Shown piece by piece: positions 26,957 through 36,961 of a DNA stretch of 64,000 nt; positions within the stretch are counted from its first letter, which is position 1, and every line of letters begins with the position of its first letter. This DNA comes from Cognaticolwellia aestuarii. Lineage in GTDB: Bacteria; Pseudomonadota; Gammaproteobacteria; Enterobacterales; Alteromonadaceae. The notes beneath the pieces were generated by a model. It was not told where the DNA came from, did not search any database, and was given only the letters and a program-made list of their open reading frames with translations. Made by a program: the position numbers and the translations under genes. The stretch is from positions 1 through 64,000 of the forward strand of contig NZ_MUZV01000014.1 of the NCBI RefSeq assembly GCF_002000025.1. Direction: 5' to 3'.

Positions 26957-28669
26957 TCAAAAGTCTGCAGCAACTTCAAAAACTAAAGCTTGATGATTAA
27001 TGGGGTGTTGCAACGACAAGTACTCGGCATGTAAATGCAGTCGCTGTGCTTTTGAACCATAATGATCATCACCGACAATCGGCATATTTAAACCATCTTG
27101 ATGAGCGCAATGTACGCGTAGTTGATGCGTACGTCCCGTTTTAGGAAATAGGTGTAAACGCGTGGTGTTATTTTTTCGCTCCAATACTTGCCAAGTTGTT
27201 AATGCCGGTTTACCGTACTGATAACAAACCATTTGCCGTGGTTTATCATCAAAATCTAGCCGTAGTGGTAATTCAATCGTGCCAAAATCAGCTTCAACAT
27301 TACCGCTAACTAAAGCCACATAACGTTTCTCTATGGTGCGCTCAATAAATTGTTTTTGAAGCGCTTTATGAGCGCGCTTATTTAAGGCGATAATCAACAG
27401 TCCTGAAGTCGACATATCCAAACGATGCACAATTAAAGGCCCAGACGCCTCTGGAAATTGGTTTTTAATTCGCATATACACAGAGTCGGTGATGGTTTTC
27501 CCCGGCACTGATAAAAACTCAGCCGGCTTATTAACCACTAACAGATCGTCGTCTTGATAGACGATGGCTAAGTCTTTACCTTGTGCGGGATTGATCAACA
27601 AGGGGTTATCTTCAACATCTAAGCCCTGAAGCATATGCCCTAAAATAGGCTGGCATTTACTGTAGCAAGAAGGATAGTAATTCTTATGCTGCCTGATAGC
27701 TGACTTAGGTGCCGCGCCCCACCAAAACTCAGCCATAGTAACGGGAGTTAAATTATGTAAATAAGCATATTGCAATAATTTAGGCGCAGCACAATCGCCC
27801 GCACCTGCTGGTGGAGTATGATCAGGTAGCTCAGCAAAAATAGCGTTGAGGTCTTTAGTGGCACCGTTGGCGTTGAAAAACTGATATTGCGCGAAAAGTT
27901 TTTTCTGTAAATTTTTAGAACGGGCTTTACGCTGCTTCTTTAATTTGGCAATTTCGCTGGTAATGTTGTCTAAGGTTTGCTGCAATAATGCCAGCTTACT
28001 TTGTCCATCTTGCTTTAAGGCTTGTAGCTGTTTTTTTTCGTAAATGCTCTGCCCTGCCAATACAATTTTTAGCTGCTCAAATTCATCCGCGGCTAACTGC
28101 GCAACGGCTTCATCTCGCTGCTTTTTTCTTTCTTGGCGATTAGCAACTATTAACCGTTGCTGCGCTGATAACGCCTGTTGATAAAGGTTAGTCGCCTCAT
28201 TAAGCGCATTCGTTGCATTTGTGAGTTGCTCACTGGTTTCTAATTGCTCAATTTCAGCATTAATGTTGTTAATAATACGATTTTCAGCTAGAAAAGCATC
28301 ATCTTGTAATTGCATATCAGACACTGCAGGAACAAAATTTATTGCTGTATTATCATATGCTAACTGCCCTGAAAAAGCCGATAAATAACCTAACTGCTGT
28401 TGAGCATTCTTAACCACCAAAACACCTAACATTTTACCTGCATCGCCTGCACCACCCATAATGTCAGGGTGCTTTTCTAGCGTCTGCTGCAATTGTTCAA
28501 CCGCAGCAATAGCAAGTGTCTGTGGCTGATAATAGAACGGAAAGGTAAACTTTTCAGGCAAGCTAATATCGGCAACAGACTGAGAAAATGAGGTAAAACA
28601 AGATTCAAGGTTTGGCATAGCAATATAATACTGAGATATTTGCGAAGAGATATTTTGCGATAATACCAT
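26957..28669 (-). CDS. RluA-family RNA pseudouridine synthase with long N-terminal extension
   Basis: 570 residues. The C-terminal catalytic domain (about 355-570) has the aspartate motif VHRLDMSTSGLLIIAL, the block IEKRYVALVSG and FPKTGRTHQLRVHCAH. It isomerises uridines in rRNA or tRNA. The first 350 residues are an extension with a long charged coiled coil around 130-260 (rich in Lys/Glu/Gln) and a cysteine-containing segment (YYPSCYSKCQP) before the catalytic domain. This long architecture occurs in marine gammaproteobacteria; the RNA target is not predictable here. ATG 28669 is followed closely by the sequence of the core protein. Confidence 0.85.
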   Translation of the reverse strand: MVLSQNISSQISQYYIAMPNLESCFTSFSQSVADISLPEKFTFPFYYQPQTLAIAAVEQLQQTLEKHPDIMGGAGDAGKMLGVLVVKNAQQQLGYLSAFSGQLAYDNTAINFVPAVSDMQLQDDAFLAENRIINNINAEIEQLETSEQLTNATNALNEATNLYQQALSAQQRLIVANRQERKKQRDEAVAQLAADEFEQLKIVLAGQSIYEKKQLQALKQDGQSKLALLQQTLDNITSEIAKLKKQRKARSKNLQKKLFAQYQFFNANGATKDLNAIFAELPDHTPPAGAGDCAAPKLLQYAYLHNLTPVTMAEFWWGAAPKSAIRQHKNYYPSCYSKCQPILGHMLQGLDVEDNPLLINPAQGKDLAIVYQDDDLLVVNKPAEFLSVPGKTITDSVYMRIKNQFPEASGPLIVHRLDMSTSGLLIIALNKRAHKALQKQFIERTIEKRYVALVSGNVEADFGTIELPLRLDFDDKPRQMVCYQYGKPALTTWQVLERKNNTTRLHLFPKTGRTHQLRVHCAHQDGLNMPIVGDDHYGSKAQRLHLHAEYLSLQHPINHQALVFEVAADF

Positions 28670-28774
28670 ACTCGACGATATCTCACTAAATTAGCTGAGG
28701 TGATGAATAGCAAAGCTCTCAATTATTCACTTTATTTTCCTTACTTAACCTGAATAACTCAGTTATTTAATGCT

Positions 28775-29059
28775 TTATTCGATAATGGCGACGCCTGCAA
28801 CTTCAACAACAGTTTTAGCCTCGGCACGTTCAATAATTTTAACTAACGTGGTTTGGATCGTTTCGTCTTTTCTAACATCATGTTCACTCGAAAAACGTTC
28901 TTCTTGAGCACTTGCTCCTGCCTCTAAAATAAAACTTACCACCACTTGTGTCGCGCAATCTTCTGTGGGACCAAAATAAGCTAGTGTTATTTGCGGATAA
29001 CCTTGAAAACCATTTTTAACTTTCTTTGCGATACGTTTTGTCGATTTGTCTAGATTCAT
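28775..29059 (-). CDS. Conserved-looking small protein, unknown
   Basis: 94 residues, alpha/beta in character: a basic start (NLDKSTKRIAKKVKNG), a hydrophobic strand QITLAYFG, VVVSFILEAG, and an ending TVVEVAGVAIIE. TAAGGCAC lies before ATG 29059. It has no signal peptide. The spacing to the pseudouridine synthase start (about 105 bp) allows co-transcription. Function not recognised. Confidence 0.5.
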   Translation of the reverse strand: MNLDKSTKRIAKKVKNGFQGYPQITLAYFGPTEDCATQVVVSFILEAGASAQEERFSSEHDVRKDETIQTTLVKIIERAEAKTVVEVAGVAIIE

Positions 29060-29552
29060 AATAAGTGCCTTAAAGAAGTCTTCAGCCCAAATAATAGGCT
29101 GATAATTGTTTGTTAAAATATGCTAGGACATCACAAATAGCAAACCTTAGCGGCTCTAAAAATACTTTTTTACCTATTTAGTCCGTAAAGCATGATTTTA
29201 TTGCCATTCATAAACCATGATTAAATTACAAGGCTTATAAAAAAGGAGGGAAATCGTTGCTTTCGTCTGAATTTTAAACTCATTATTGCAAATAACGGCT
29301 ACGGGTAAATCCACTAATTTTATCTACTTTTCATTTTAAAAATAGCGTTAATTAACCGTCATCATTTACATTCAACAGTCGAACAATAAACGCACAGCTC
29401 ATGTATTTGCTGATTGCACCAAAATAGTAAAAGTGTTAGAAACACGGGTACGGATAAAAACTTAAGGTGTACTGTATAGGTAAAGGGGTAATTTTGTAAC
29501 AACAATACAAAAACGAATATTCCCGCTTAGCCTCTATTATGCTTCAAATTAT
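29060..29552. other. Intergenic region with attC-like half site
   Basis: At about 29080-29150 the minus strand reads GGTTTGCTATTTGTGATG, then TATTTTAACAAACAATTATC and AGCCTATTATTTGGGCTG. This repeats the plan of attC right halves (TTTTAGCCAACAAT, TTATTAGGGC), although here GCCxATTATTTGGGC has become a dyad of its own. The rest is AT-rich and holds the divergent promoters of the small gene and the diguanylate cyclase; no gene was found. Confidence 0.45.
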
Positions 29553-30662
29553 ATGAATACAGCCGTTAGCGAAAAAAATTTTAATAAACCCGAAAGCTTT
29601 TCAACCTTTTTAATGTCGCAATGTTTAAGCATGCGCCGTTGGGCTTTGATCGTGGCATTACTTTTATATATCGCATTTGCTGTCATGGACGTCATAAAAT
29701 TTCCAAGTGAAATATATAAAATAACACTATCAACACGGTTTATTTTTGTCATTATTCCCCTGCTGTATTTAAATTTTCTTTATTGGATCAAACCTCCTAA
29801 ATCTATCCGCTCAAATGTCTTCTTAATGCTGATCATCTATTTAGGCAGCGGCTTGAATCACAGCTTAATTTATTATATTTCTGAATTAAATGGCTTTGCA
29901 TTTTCTGAGCTTGGTATCGTGCTGATCATTATGTTTGGTTGTTTGTTGTTGGTATTACCTATTAAGCAAGCAAGTGCTGCAACCGTTATTATTTTATCTG
30001 TCTATACCTTAGTCAAACTGCATGCCGACCATCAACTTTCAGATTTATTATTTATCTTAATTATTTTGAGCTTTGTCACCGGCATTTGCTTAACCGTTAG
30101 CTTAGTCGGCCAAAAAACTATTTATCAAAACTATTTATTAATCAATAAGCTATATAACGAGTCGATAACTGATGGCTTAACCAAGCTTAATAATAAAAGA
30201 GCTTTTCAAGAGCAAATAGAGAGACTTACCTCAATCGCAATGCGTGACGAAACCAGCATTGGACTTATTTTTATTGATGCCGACTATTTCAAGGCAGTAA
30301 ATGATTCTTTTGGTCACAGCACTGGTGATGACCTATTAAAAAAATTAGCCCAAGTCGTCGATGCAAAATGTCGTCGCTCAACAGATGTTGGCTTTCGAAT
30401 CGGCGGTGATGAGTTTGCACTTATTCTTTACGGAGCAGATGAAAAAACCCTTGAAAGTGTTTGCCAAGAAATAGTCGCAGATGTCGCTACTTTTGATTTA
30501 AAAATTGACAAAAAAAATGTGCAAACTTCTGTTTCAGTCGGTGCCACGTTAAAATCTAAAAGCGCCAAAATCACCAGCGCTAAATTGATTGAATTAACTG
30601 ACCAATATTTATATGAAGCAAAAAGAAAAGGGAGAAATCAATTTCAATTAAGCTGCCTTTAA
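29553..30662 (+). CDS. Membrane diguanylate cyclase (GGDEF)
   Basis: 369 residues. The N-terminal half has about six transmembrane helices (from residue 30 to 210), with no named sensor domain. The C-terminal GGDEF domain begins near DGLTKLNNKRAF, contains FIDADYFKAVNDSFGH, and has an intact active site GGDEF in FRIGGDEFALILYG. The inhibitory I-site RxxD lies five residues before it (RSTD). It should make cyclic di-GMP with product feedback. No EAL domain. Monocistronic. Confidence 0.9.
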   Translation: MNTAVSEKNFNKPESFSTFLMSQCLSMRRWALIVALLLYIAFAVMDVIKFPSEIYKITLSTRFIFVIIPLLYLNFLYWIKPPKSIRSNVFLMLIIYLGSGLNHSLIYYISELNGFAFSELGIVLIIMFGCLLLVLPIKQASAATVIILSVYTLVKLHADHQLSDLLFILIILSFVTGICLTVSLVGQKTIYQNYLLINKLYNESITDGLTKLNNKRAFQEQIERLTSIAMRDETSIGLIFIDADYFKAVNDSFGHSTGDDLLKKLAQVVDAKCRRSTDVGFRIGGDEFALILYGADEKTLESVCQEIVADVATFDLKIDKKNVQTSVSVGATLKSKSAKITSAKLIELTDQYLYEAKRKGRNQFQLSCL

Positions 30663-30714
30663 TGATCAAAAACAGCTAATCAAGTTGCGAAAGCCCTTGC
30701 TGTATTCGTGCTTT

Positions 30715-30901
30715 TTATTCAACAACTAGTGTGCCTATGTACATTTTCATCGAGCAATAAAAAGCGTATTCGCCTGCTAACATGGCAGGTAATTCAACGG
30801 ACTTGTTTACGCCTATCGGCAACTTTAGTCGGCTTATATAACCAAAAACACCATATAACTATGGCAATAAGCGCTAAACCAATGATATTAACAATTATCA
30901 T
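30715..30901 (-). pseudogene. Decayed cupredoxin-domain membrane protein
   Basis: From ATG 30901 the frame reads MIIVNIIGLALIAIVIWCFW and LYKPTKVADRRKQVR, ending at TGA (30794). In the next frame the sequence goes on as VNKSVELPAMLAGEYAFYCS and then MKMYIGTLVVE to TAA (30715). The two halves match the first helix and the last strand (P-G-E-Y-x-F-x-C-x-M-x-M-Y) of cupredoxin proteins of about 120 residues that accompany CopA. Some 55-65 middle residues, with most copper ligands, are missing and the frame is shifted. The remnant lies 22 bp behind copA. Confidence 0.65.
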
Positions 30902-30923
30902 GCGATATTCTCCAATACTGTTA

Positions 30924-33200
30924 TTAATGCTCTTTAGCTTTAAAAAATCGTAAACGATTGGCATTACTGACAACCGTTAGTGACGAAAAGGCCATTGCGG
31001 CGCCGGCAATAACTGGATTTAATAGCAAGCCAAAAAATGGATACAACACACCAGCAGCAATTGGCACACCCGCGACGTTATAAATAAAAGCACCGAACAA
31101 GTTTTGTTTAATATTTTGTAATGTTGCTTTACTAATGGCAATCGCATCAGCAAGCCCATGTAACGAGCCTCGCATTAGTGTGATATCTGCACTTTCTATA
31201 GCAACATCGGTTCCCGTACCTATTGCAAAGCCAACATTGGCCAGCGCCAGCGCCGGCGCGTCATTAATACCATCGCCAGTCATGCCAACAATTTCACCTT
31301 GCGCTTGCAGCTCTGCCACTTTATTAGCTTTTTCAGCTGGTAACACTTCAGCAAAAACCTCAGTAATACCTACTTTTTTTGCTACAGCATTTGCGGTTGC
31401 TCTATTGTCACCGGTGAGCATAACCACGCGAATACCACTGGCTTGTAGACGTTTAATGGCAGCAACAGAGTCGGTTTTGATCGGGTCTGATACGGCAATA
31501 ATTGCGGCTAACTTTTTATCAACAACAAGGTACATTGGCGTTTTAGCTTCATCAGCAAACTGTTGTGCTTGGCTAATAAAACCATTAAGCGCAATATGCT
31601 TACTTAGCATCAGTTTTTGATTACCAAATAACAATTGCTGACCATTAACGTTAGCTTGAATGCCGTGACCGGCAATGGCTTTAAAGTCACTCGCATTTTC
31701 AGGATCTATACCTTGTTTAATAGCGGCATTAACAATCGCTTGTGCTAATGGATGTTCTGAGCCACTTTCAATACTGGCGGCCATGGTTAAAATATTCTGT
31801 TCTGTATAGGTTTTATCGATAACAATAATGTCAGTTACCGTTGGTGCTCCCTCAGTAATAGTGCCGGTTTTATCCAAGATCATGGCGGTGATTTTCGCCG
31901 AACTTTGTAAGGCCTCGCCATTACGAATTAACACGCCTGCTTCTGCGGCTTTACCCACACCGACCATCACCGACATTGGTGTGGCTAATCCTAGTGCACA
32001 TGGACAAGCAATAATTAACACCGTTGTGGCAGAAACCACGGCAAAAGCCAAAGTAGGATCAGGGCCAAAATTAAGCCAAGCTAAAGCACTAACAATAGCG
32101 ATGATGATAATCATCGGCACAAAGTATCCTGAGATCACATCCGCTAAACGCCCAATGGGTGGCTTAGCATTTTGCGCTCGTTTTACCATAGTAATAATTT
32201 GCGCTAATGCCGTATCTTTACCTATCCGAGTCGCCTTAAATAAAATGCTGCCTGACTTATTTAACGTGCCGGCCACAACCTCGTCTTCTTCAGCTTTCTC
32301 GACCGGCATTGGCTCACCCGTCAACATAGACTCATCAATGGTGGTATGCCCTTGTACCACGACACCATCGACAGAGATTTTTTCGCCAGGTCGAACACGG
32401 ACAATATCATTAAGCTGCACTTGTGTTATGGCGATATCAATTTCTTGTTCCTTACCGGCAACAAGACGAATAACACGTGCGGTTTTTCCTTGTAAGCCAA
32501 TTAAACGCTTGATCGCTTCACTGGTTCGTCCTCTTGCTTTCACCTCTAAGGCAAGCCCAAGGTTGATCAGCCCGAGGATCATCGCGGTAGCTTCAAAGTA
32601 AACATGACGCGCCATCTCAGGTAATACCATTGGAAAAAGCACGACAATCATTGAATATAGCCAAGCGGTCGTTGTCCCTAAAGCAATCAAAGTATCCATA
32701 TTCGCATTATGATTAACAAAAGACTTCCAAGCTCCTATGTAGAAGTGCTTACCAGCGAAGTACATAGTACCAAGACATAACAATCCGATTAACAACCAAA
32801 CGGCTCGCGCTAATGATGTATCAACAGTCATAGGGCCACCGGCAATACCATAAATCATCAATGGCGCACCAAGCCCCATGGCTATCCACACTTGTTTGAT
32901 TAATTGAGCGTAATATTTTTCATCAGCAATTTCTTTGTCATCTAATAACTGCTCATCACTTGCTTGATGGCTACTTTTGGCACTGTAGCCAATAGTTTCA
33001 ATTTTATTGATCAGGCTATCAACGTCAGCCTCACCCGTCACCACAACAGTGCGCAGGGCAAAGTTCATTTCAGCATGCTCAACACCTTTGACCTGCTGCA
33101 ATGCGGTTTCTATTTTATTAACGCAACTGGCACAGCTTGCCCCTTCAACCAGTAGTTCTTGGCTTTTGTTTTTAGCTAAATTACGCTCAAACTTATTCAT
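30924..33200 (-). CDS. copA: Copper-exporting P-type ATPase CopA
   Basis: 758 residues in the inner membrane. One N-terminal HMA domain binds copper through CASC ([14 protein letters not shown]). The actuator loop has TGEPMP, the membrane copper site is CPC in [14 protein letters not shown], the phosphorylated aspartate is in DKTGT, and the hinge is [14 protein letters not shown] 33200 overlaps the regulator gene by 8 bp, so the regulator and pump form one operon; a longer in-frame start at 33245 lies inside the regulator gene. It pumps Cu(I) from cytoplasm to periplasm. Downstream is a decayed cupredoxin gene. Confidence 0.95.
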   Translation of the reverse strand: MNKFERNLAKNKSQELLVEGASCASCVNKIETALQQVKGVEHAEMNFALRTVVVTGEADVDSLINKIETIGYSAKSSHQASDEQLLDDKEIADEKYYAQLIKQVWIAMGLGAPLMIYGIAGGPMTVDTSLARAVWLLIGLLCLGTMYFAGKHFYIGAWKSFVNHNANMDTLIALGTTTAWLYSMIVVLFPMVLPEMARHVYFEATAMILGLINLGLALEVKARGRTSEAIKRLIGLQGKTARVIRLVAGKEQEIDIAITQVQLNDIVRVRPGEKISVDGVVVQGHTTIDESMLTGEPMPVEKAEEDEVVAGTLNKSGSILFKATRIGKDTALAQIITMVKRAQNAKPPIGRLADVISGYFVPMIIIIAIVSALAWLNFGPDPTLAFAVVSATTVLIIACPCALGLATPMSVMVGVGKAAEAGVLIRNGEALQSSAKITAMILDKTGTITEGAPTVTDIIVIDKTYTEQNILTMAASIESGSEHPLAQAIVNAAIKQGIDPENASDFKAIAGHGIQANVNGQQLLFGNQKLMLSKHIALNGFISQAQQFADEAKTPMYLVVDKKLAAIIAVSDPIKTDSVAAIKRLQASGIRVVMLTGDNRATANAVAKKVGITEVFAEVLPAEKANKVAELQAQGEIVGMTGDGINDAPALALANVGFAIGTGTDVAIESADITLMRGSLHGLADAIAISKATLQNIKQNLFGAFIYNVAGVPIAAGVLYPFFGLLLNPVIAGAAMAFSSLTVVSNANRLRFFKAKEH

Positions 33201-33630
33201 GACTAGTACCTCTATCAAGCTTAGCCTCAGTGATATCGCCTTCAATTAAATGACAAATCATATGCCCAGTAGGTGCTTTGTCTGGCTTATGTTGCCAGTC
33301 AGTAATTGATTTTTTTAACTTCTCCCTTAATAGCAGCGCCTGCTGAAATTGCTTTTCGGTTTCGGCCAATCGACGTTCGACAATTTCTCTTACTAGCGGG
33401 CATGCAGTGTGCCCTTGATCTGATTGAGATAAAATATCTTTGATTTCTTTAACCGTGAAGCCTAATTGACGAACACTTAAAATAAACTTAAGTCGTTGTT
33501 GAGCTTTTTTATCATATGATTTATAGCCGTTTTCGGCTTTTTTACTGGCACTAATAAATCCGATTCGCGTGTAATAACGCACCGTATCGGCGGTGGTATG
33601 CAATGCATTTGCTAATTCAGTTACTTTCAT
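33193..33630 (-). CDS. MerR-family metal-responsive regulator (CueR-like)
   Basis: 145 residues. The N-terminal winged helix reads [20 protein letters not shown] and [12 protein letters not shown] dimerisation helix follows, and the C-terminal part has cysteines in [14 protein letters not shown] and HMICHLI. Because copA is next in the operon, copper sensing is likely, though the cysteine spacing also resembles other MerR metal sensors. ATG 33630 is preferred to an in-frame codon at 33648. The operator at 33669-33699 lies just upstream, giving autoregulation. Confidence 0.85.
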   Translation of the reverse strand: MKVTELANALHTTADTVRYYTRIGFISASKKAENGYKSYDKKAQQRLKFILSVRQLGFTVKEIKDILSQSDQGHTACPLVREIVERRLAETEKQFQQALLLREKLKKSITDWQHKPDKAPTGHMICHLIEGDITEAKLDRGTSHE

Positions 33631-33668
33631 TATCCACACCTTGTGCAATATTAATAAAATAATAACTC

Positions 33669-33699
33669 ATCTTACACCTGTGTCTAAGACACAGGTCAA
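33669..33699 (-). promoter_or_regulatory. MerR-type promoter/operator of the regulator-copA operon
   Basis: On the minus strand a -35 TTGACC (33694-33699) and a -10 TAAGAT (33669-33674) are 19 bp apart, the overlong spacing typical of MerR-activated promoters. The spacer lies in a perfect dyad of 10-bp arms, ACCTGTGTCT and AGACACAGGT, around one base (33676-33696). Metal-bound regulator would untwist this spacer. Confidence 0.88.
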
Positions 33700-33714
33700 G
33701 TGGTAAAACAACTC

Positions 33715-33786
33715 CAGCTCGGATTAAGCGACTTAAGCCAATAATGCTAAAAATCAATGCGTTATAAAGCGCATTCCTCCGAGCTG
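33715..33786. repeat. Nested inverted repeat
   Basis: CAGCTCGGA (33715-33723) and TCCGAGCTG (33778-33786) form outer arms; inside, AATGCG and CGCATT form a second stem. The element lies between the end of cusA and the copA promoter. It could terminate the cus transcript or be a small mobile repeat. Confidence 0.55.
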
Positions 33787-33805
33787 AAACGAAATACGCT
33801 GATAC

Positions 33806-36800
33806 TTATACCGGCTTAATTAACGCTGATCGCCACAGGTAATAAAGTGTAGGTAAAATCAGTAAGGTTAAAATTACGGCACTAAACATACCGCCAACCA
33901 TAGGTGCAGCAATTCGACTCATCACTTCAGAGCCTGTGCCAGTACCGTATAAAATAGGTAATAAGCCAACAATGACGGTGCCTGCGGTCATCATTACCGG
34001 CCTAACACGCATACCGGCGCCATGTAATACTGCTTGTAACACATCAGTTTTAGTCGTCGTGATAGATTTTTCATGATGCTCAATGAGCATAGCTTGATAG
34101 GCTTGATTTAAGTACACTAACATAATCACGCCTATCTCTACTGCCACACCTGCCAGCGCAATAAAACCAACACCAACAGCCACAGAAAAGTTATAACCTT
34201 CCAAATACATTAGCCAAATACTGCCCACCATTGCTAGCGGTAAAGTCCCCATGATCATCGCAACTTCAATCACATTTCTAAAGTTTAAGTAGAGTAAAAC
34301 AATAATAATAAACAAGGTTAACGGCACCACATATGCCAACTTAGCTTTTGCGCGTTCCATATATTCATACTGGCCAGCCCAAGCAATCGAATAACCCGCA
34401 GGTAAGACAAGCTCATCGTCAACCACCTGCTGCGCCGCAGCAACATAGCCACCGATATCGACACCTTCAATATCAACAAATGCCCAGCCATTTAAACGCG
34501 CGTTTTCCGACTTAATGCCTGGTGGGCCATCTTCAATAAAAACATTAGCCACATCACCTAATGAAATACGCTGGCCATTAGGCGTAACAATCGGCAATAG
34601 GGCGAGCTGTTCAGGTGAGTCGCGATAATCTTGCGAATAACGTAAATTTACGGGGTAACGCTCTAAACCTTCCACCGTTTGAGTCACATTCATACCGCCA
34701 ATAGCTGTTGCAATAACTTGTTGAATTTCAGCAACATTTAAACCATAACGAGCGGCTTTAGCACGTTGAATATCAATTTTGATATAACGACCACCGGCAA
34801 CACGCTCGGAATAAACCGAAGCGGTACCTGGAACATCAGCCAATATTTTTTCGATTTGCTGACCAATATCTTGAATAACATCCAATTTAGGTCCTGCGAT
34901 TTTAATACCTACCGGGGTTTTAATGCCGGTGGCTAACATATCGATACGCGTTTTTATTGGCATCACCCAAGCGTTAGTCACGCCTGGCAACTTAACTAAA
35001 GCATCTAACTCTTGCTTTAAACTTTCGGTGGTAACCCCTTCGCGCCACTGTGCTTGCGGTTTTAATTGAATAAAGGTTTCAATCATAGTTAATGGCGCGG
35101 CATCAGTTGCGGTTTCGGCTCGGCCAATTTTACCGAATACCGTGTTAACCTCAGGTACCGTTTTGATCAGTTTATCGGTTTGTTGTAATAACTGACGAGC
35201 TTGCCCGACAGAAATTCCAGGATACGTTGTCGGCATATACATCAGATCGCCTTCATCCAATGGCGGAATAAATTCACTGCCGATTTTATCGAGCGGATAA
35301 AAACCAATCGCTAACACCGCGACAGCCGTTAACAGGGTTACTTTTGGAAACCGTAAGACCGTTTTCAGCGCTGGCAGATAAAGCATAGTGAGAAGTTTAT
35401 TGACCGGATTTTTATGCTCAGCTAACACTTTGCCACGAATAAAATAGCCCATTAAAACCGGTACTAAAGTAATCGCCAGTGCCGCAGCTGCTGCCATGGC
35501 ATAAGTTTTGGTAAAGGCTAATGGCGCAAACATTCGCCCTTCTTGTGCTTCCAAAGTAAAAACCGGAATAAAACTCACGGTAATAATTAATAAAGTAAAA
35601 AATAATGCCGGACCGACTTCACTGGCTGAATCAATCACCACTTGCCAACGGTTTTCTTTGGTTAAGGCTTTGCCTTGTGACGTCAGCCGTTCCATATGTT
35701 TATGCATGTTTTCTATCATCACAATAGCACCATCAACCATGGCGCCGATAGCAATAGCGATACCGCCCAATGACATGATATTGGCATTCAGTCCTTGCCA
35801 GTACATGACTAAGAAAGCGCTTAATATCCCCACAGGTATACTGAAAATAGCCACTAAAGATGAGCGCACATGAAACAAGAAAATAACACAAACCAGTGCA
35901 ACCACAGCAAACTCTTCTAACAACTTGTACGCTAAGTTATCAACCGCACGCTCAATTAACGCTGAACGATCGTAAACCGGTATAATTTCTACACCCGCTG
36001 GTAAACCTTTTTTAAGTTGCGCTAGTTTTGCTTTTACACGATTAATCACTTGCTGAGCGTTCTCGCCAAAACGCATCACAACAATTCCGCCAACGGTTTC
36101 GCCCTCGCCATTAAGTTCAGCAATACCCCGACGCATTTGTGGCCCAGTGCCAATCTCAGCAACATCTTTTAGCAATAATGGTGTGCCATTTTGATTAACA
36201 CCTAATGGAATATGTTCAAGATCCGCAATACTTTTGATGTAGCCGGTCGCTCGCACCATATATTCGGCTTCTGCCATTTCAACAACCGATGCGCCTATTT
36301 CTTGATTACCTTGCTTAATAGCCGTTTGAATCAACGACAGCGGAATACCATATGCCCTTAATTTATCGGGATTAACCCTGACTTGATATTGCTTAACCAT
36401 GCCGCCCAACACAGAAACTTCTGAAACGCCGGGCACAGTTTGCAACTCATACTTTAAAAACCAATCTTGAATACTTCGTAGTTTACTTAAATCATGCTGC
36501 CCAGTTTTATCAACTAAGGCATACAAATATACCCAACCAACACCAGTAGCATCAGGGCCGAGTTGTGGACGAGCATCACTTGGTAGACTTGGGGCTACTT
36601 GGCTTAAATATTCTAGTACCCGCGAGCGAGCCCAATATAAGTCAGTATCTTCATCAAAAATGACATAAACATAGGAATCACCAAAAAAAGAATATCCTCG
36701 TACAGTCACCGCTCCAGGTACTGACAACATGGCCGTTGTTAACGGGTATGTCACTTGGTCTTCGACCACTTGTGGTGCTTGTCCGGGGTAGTTGGTTTTT

Positions 36801-36946
36801 ATGATCACCTGTACATCAGATAAATCAGGTAAAGCATCAATAGGGGTTTTATTTATTGCAAATAAACCAGCCCCCACCAGTAACAGCGTAGCCAGTAGCA
36901 CAAAAAAACGGTGAGTAACGGACCAACGAATAATCGCAGCAATCAT
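33806..36946 (-). CDS. cusA: Heavy-metal RND efflux pump, inner membrane subunit CusA
   Basis: 1046 residues, the HME-RND length. Twelve transmembrane helices are expected, with the first helix and first periplasmic loop (DALPDLSDVQVIIKTNYPGQ), the central IAIGAMVDGAIVMIENMHKH, and a duplicated second half. It exports Cu(I)/Ag(I) as part of the CusCBA tripartite complex, driven by protons. The copper assignment rests on the neighbours and on CusA-like motifs. ATG 36946 lies 15 bp after cusB stops, so the genes are co-transcribed in the order DUF411, cusC, cusB, cusA. Confidence 0.93.
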   Translation of the reverse strand: MIAAIIRWSVTHRFFVLLATLLLVGAGLFAINKTPIDALPDLSDVQVIIKTNYPGQAPQVVEDQVTYPLTTAMLSVPGAVTVRGYSFFGDSYVYVIFDEDTDLYWARSRVLEYLSQVAPSLPSDARPQLGPDATGVGWVYLYALVDKTGQHDLSKLRSIQDWFLKYELQTVPGVSEVSVLGGMVKQYQVRVNPDKLRAYGIPLSLIQTAIKQGNQEIGASVVEMAEAEYMVRATGYIKSIADLEHIPLGVNQNGTPLLLKDVAEIGTGPQMRRGIAELNGEGETVGGIVVMRFGENAQQVINRVKAKLAQLKKGLPAGVEIIPVYDRSALIERAVDNLAYKLLEEFAVVALVCVIFLFHVRSSLVAIFSIPVGILSAFLVMYWQGLNANIMSLGGIAIAIGAMVDGAIVMIENMHKHMERLTSQGKALTKENRWQVVIDSASEVGPALFFTLLIITVSFIPVFTLEAQEGRMFAPLAFTKTYAMAAAAALAITLVPVLMGYFIRGKVLAEHKNPVNKLLTMLYLPALKTVLRFPKVTLLTAVAVLAIGFYPLDKIGSEFIPPLDEGDLMYMPTTYPGISVGQARQLLQQTDKLIKTVPEVNTVFGKIGRAETATDAAPLTMIETFIQLKPQAQWREGVTTESLKQELDALVKLPGVTNAWVMPIKTRIDMLATGIKTPVGIKIAGPKLDVIQDIGQQIEKILADVPGTASVYSERVAGGRYIKIDIQRAKAARYGLNVAEIQQVIATAIGGMNVTQTVEGLERYPVNLRYSQDYRDSPEQLALLPIVTPNGQRISLGDVANVFIEDGPPGIKSENARLNGWAFVDIEGVDIGGYVAAAQQVVDDELVLPAGYSIAWAGQYEYMERAKAKLAYVVPLTLFIIIVLLYLNFRNVIEVAMIMGTLPLAMVGSIWLMYLEGYNFSVAVGVGFIALAGVAVEIGVIMLVYLNQAYQAMLIEHHEKSITTTKTDVLQAVLHGAGMRVRPVMMTAGTVIVGLLPILYGTGTGSEVMSRIAAPMVGGMFSAVILTLLILPTLYYLWRSALIKPV

Positions 36947-36961
36947 AACTGTTTAGCTCCT

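Noticed and set aside
30708-30953. 81-codon plus-strand frame after the diguanylate cyclase
   Set aside because: It runs opposite the cupredoxin remnant and the end of copA, and has no ribosome-binding site.
31828-32601. 257-codon plus-strand frame opposite copA
   Set aside because: It is antisense to a highly conserved P-type ATPase, with Thr/Ala/Ile-rich composition typical of a mirror frame and no ribosome-binding site.
35508-35873. 121-codon plus-strand frame opposite cusA
   Set aside because: It is a shadow of the conserved RND pump reading frame.
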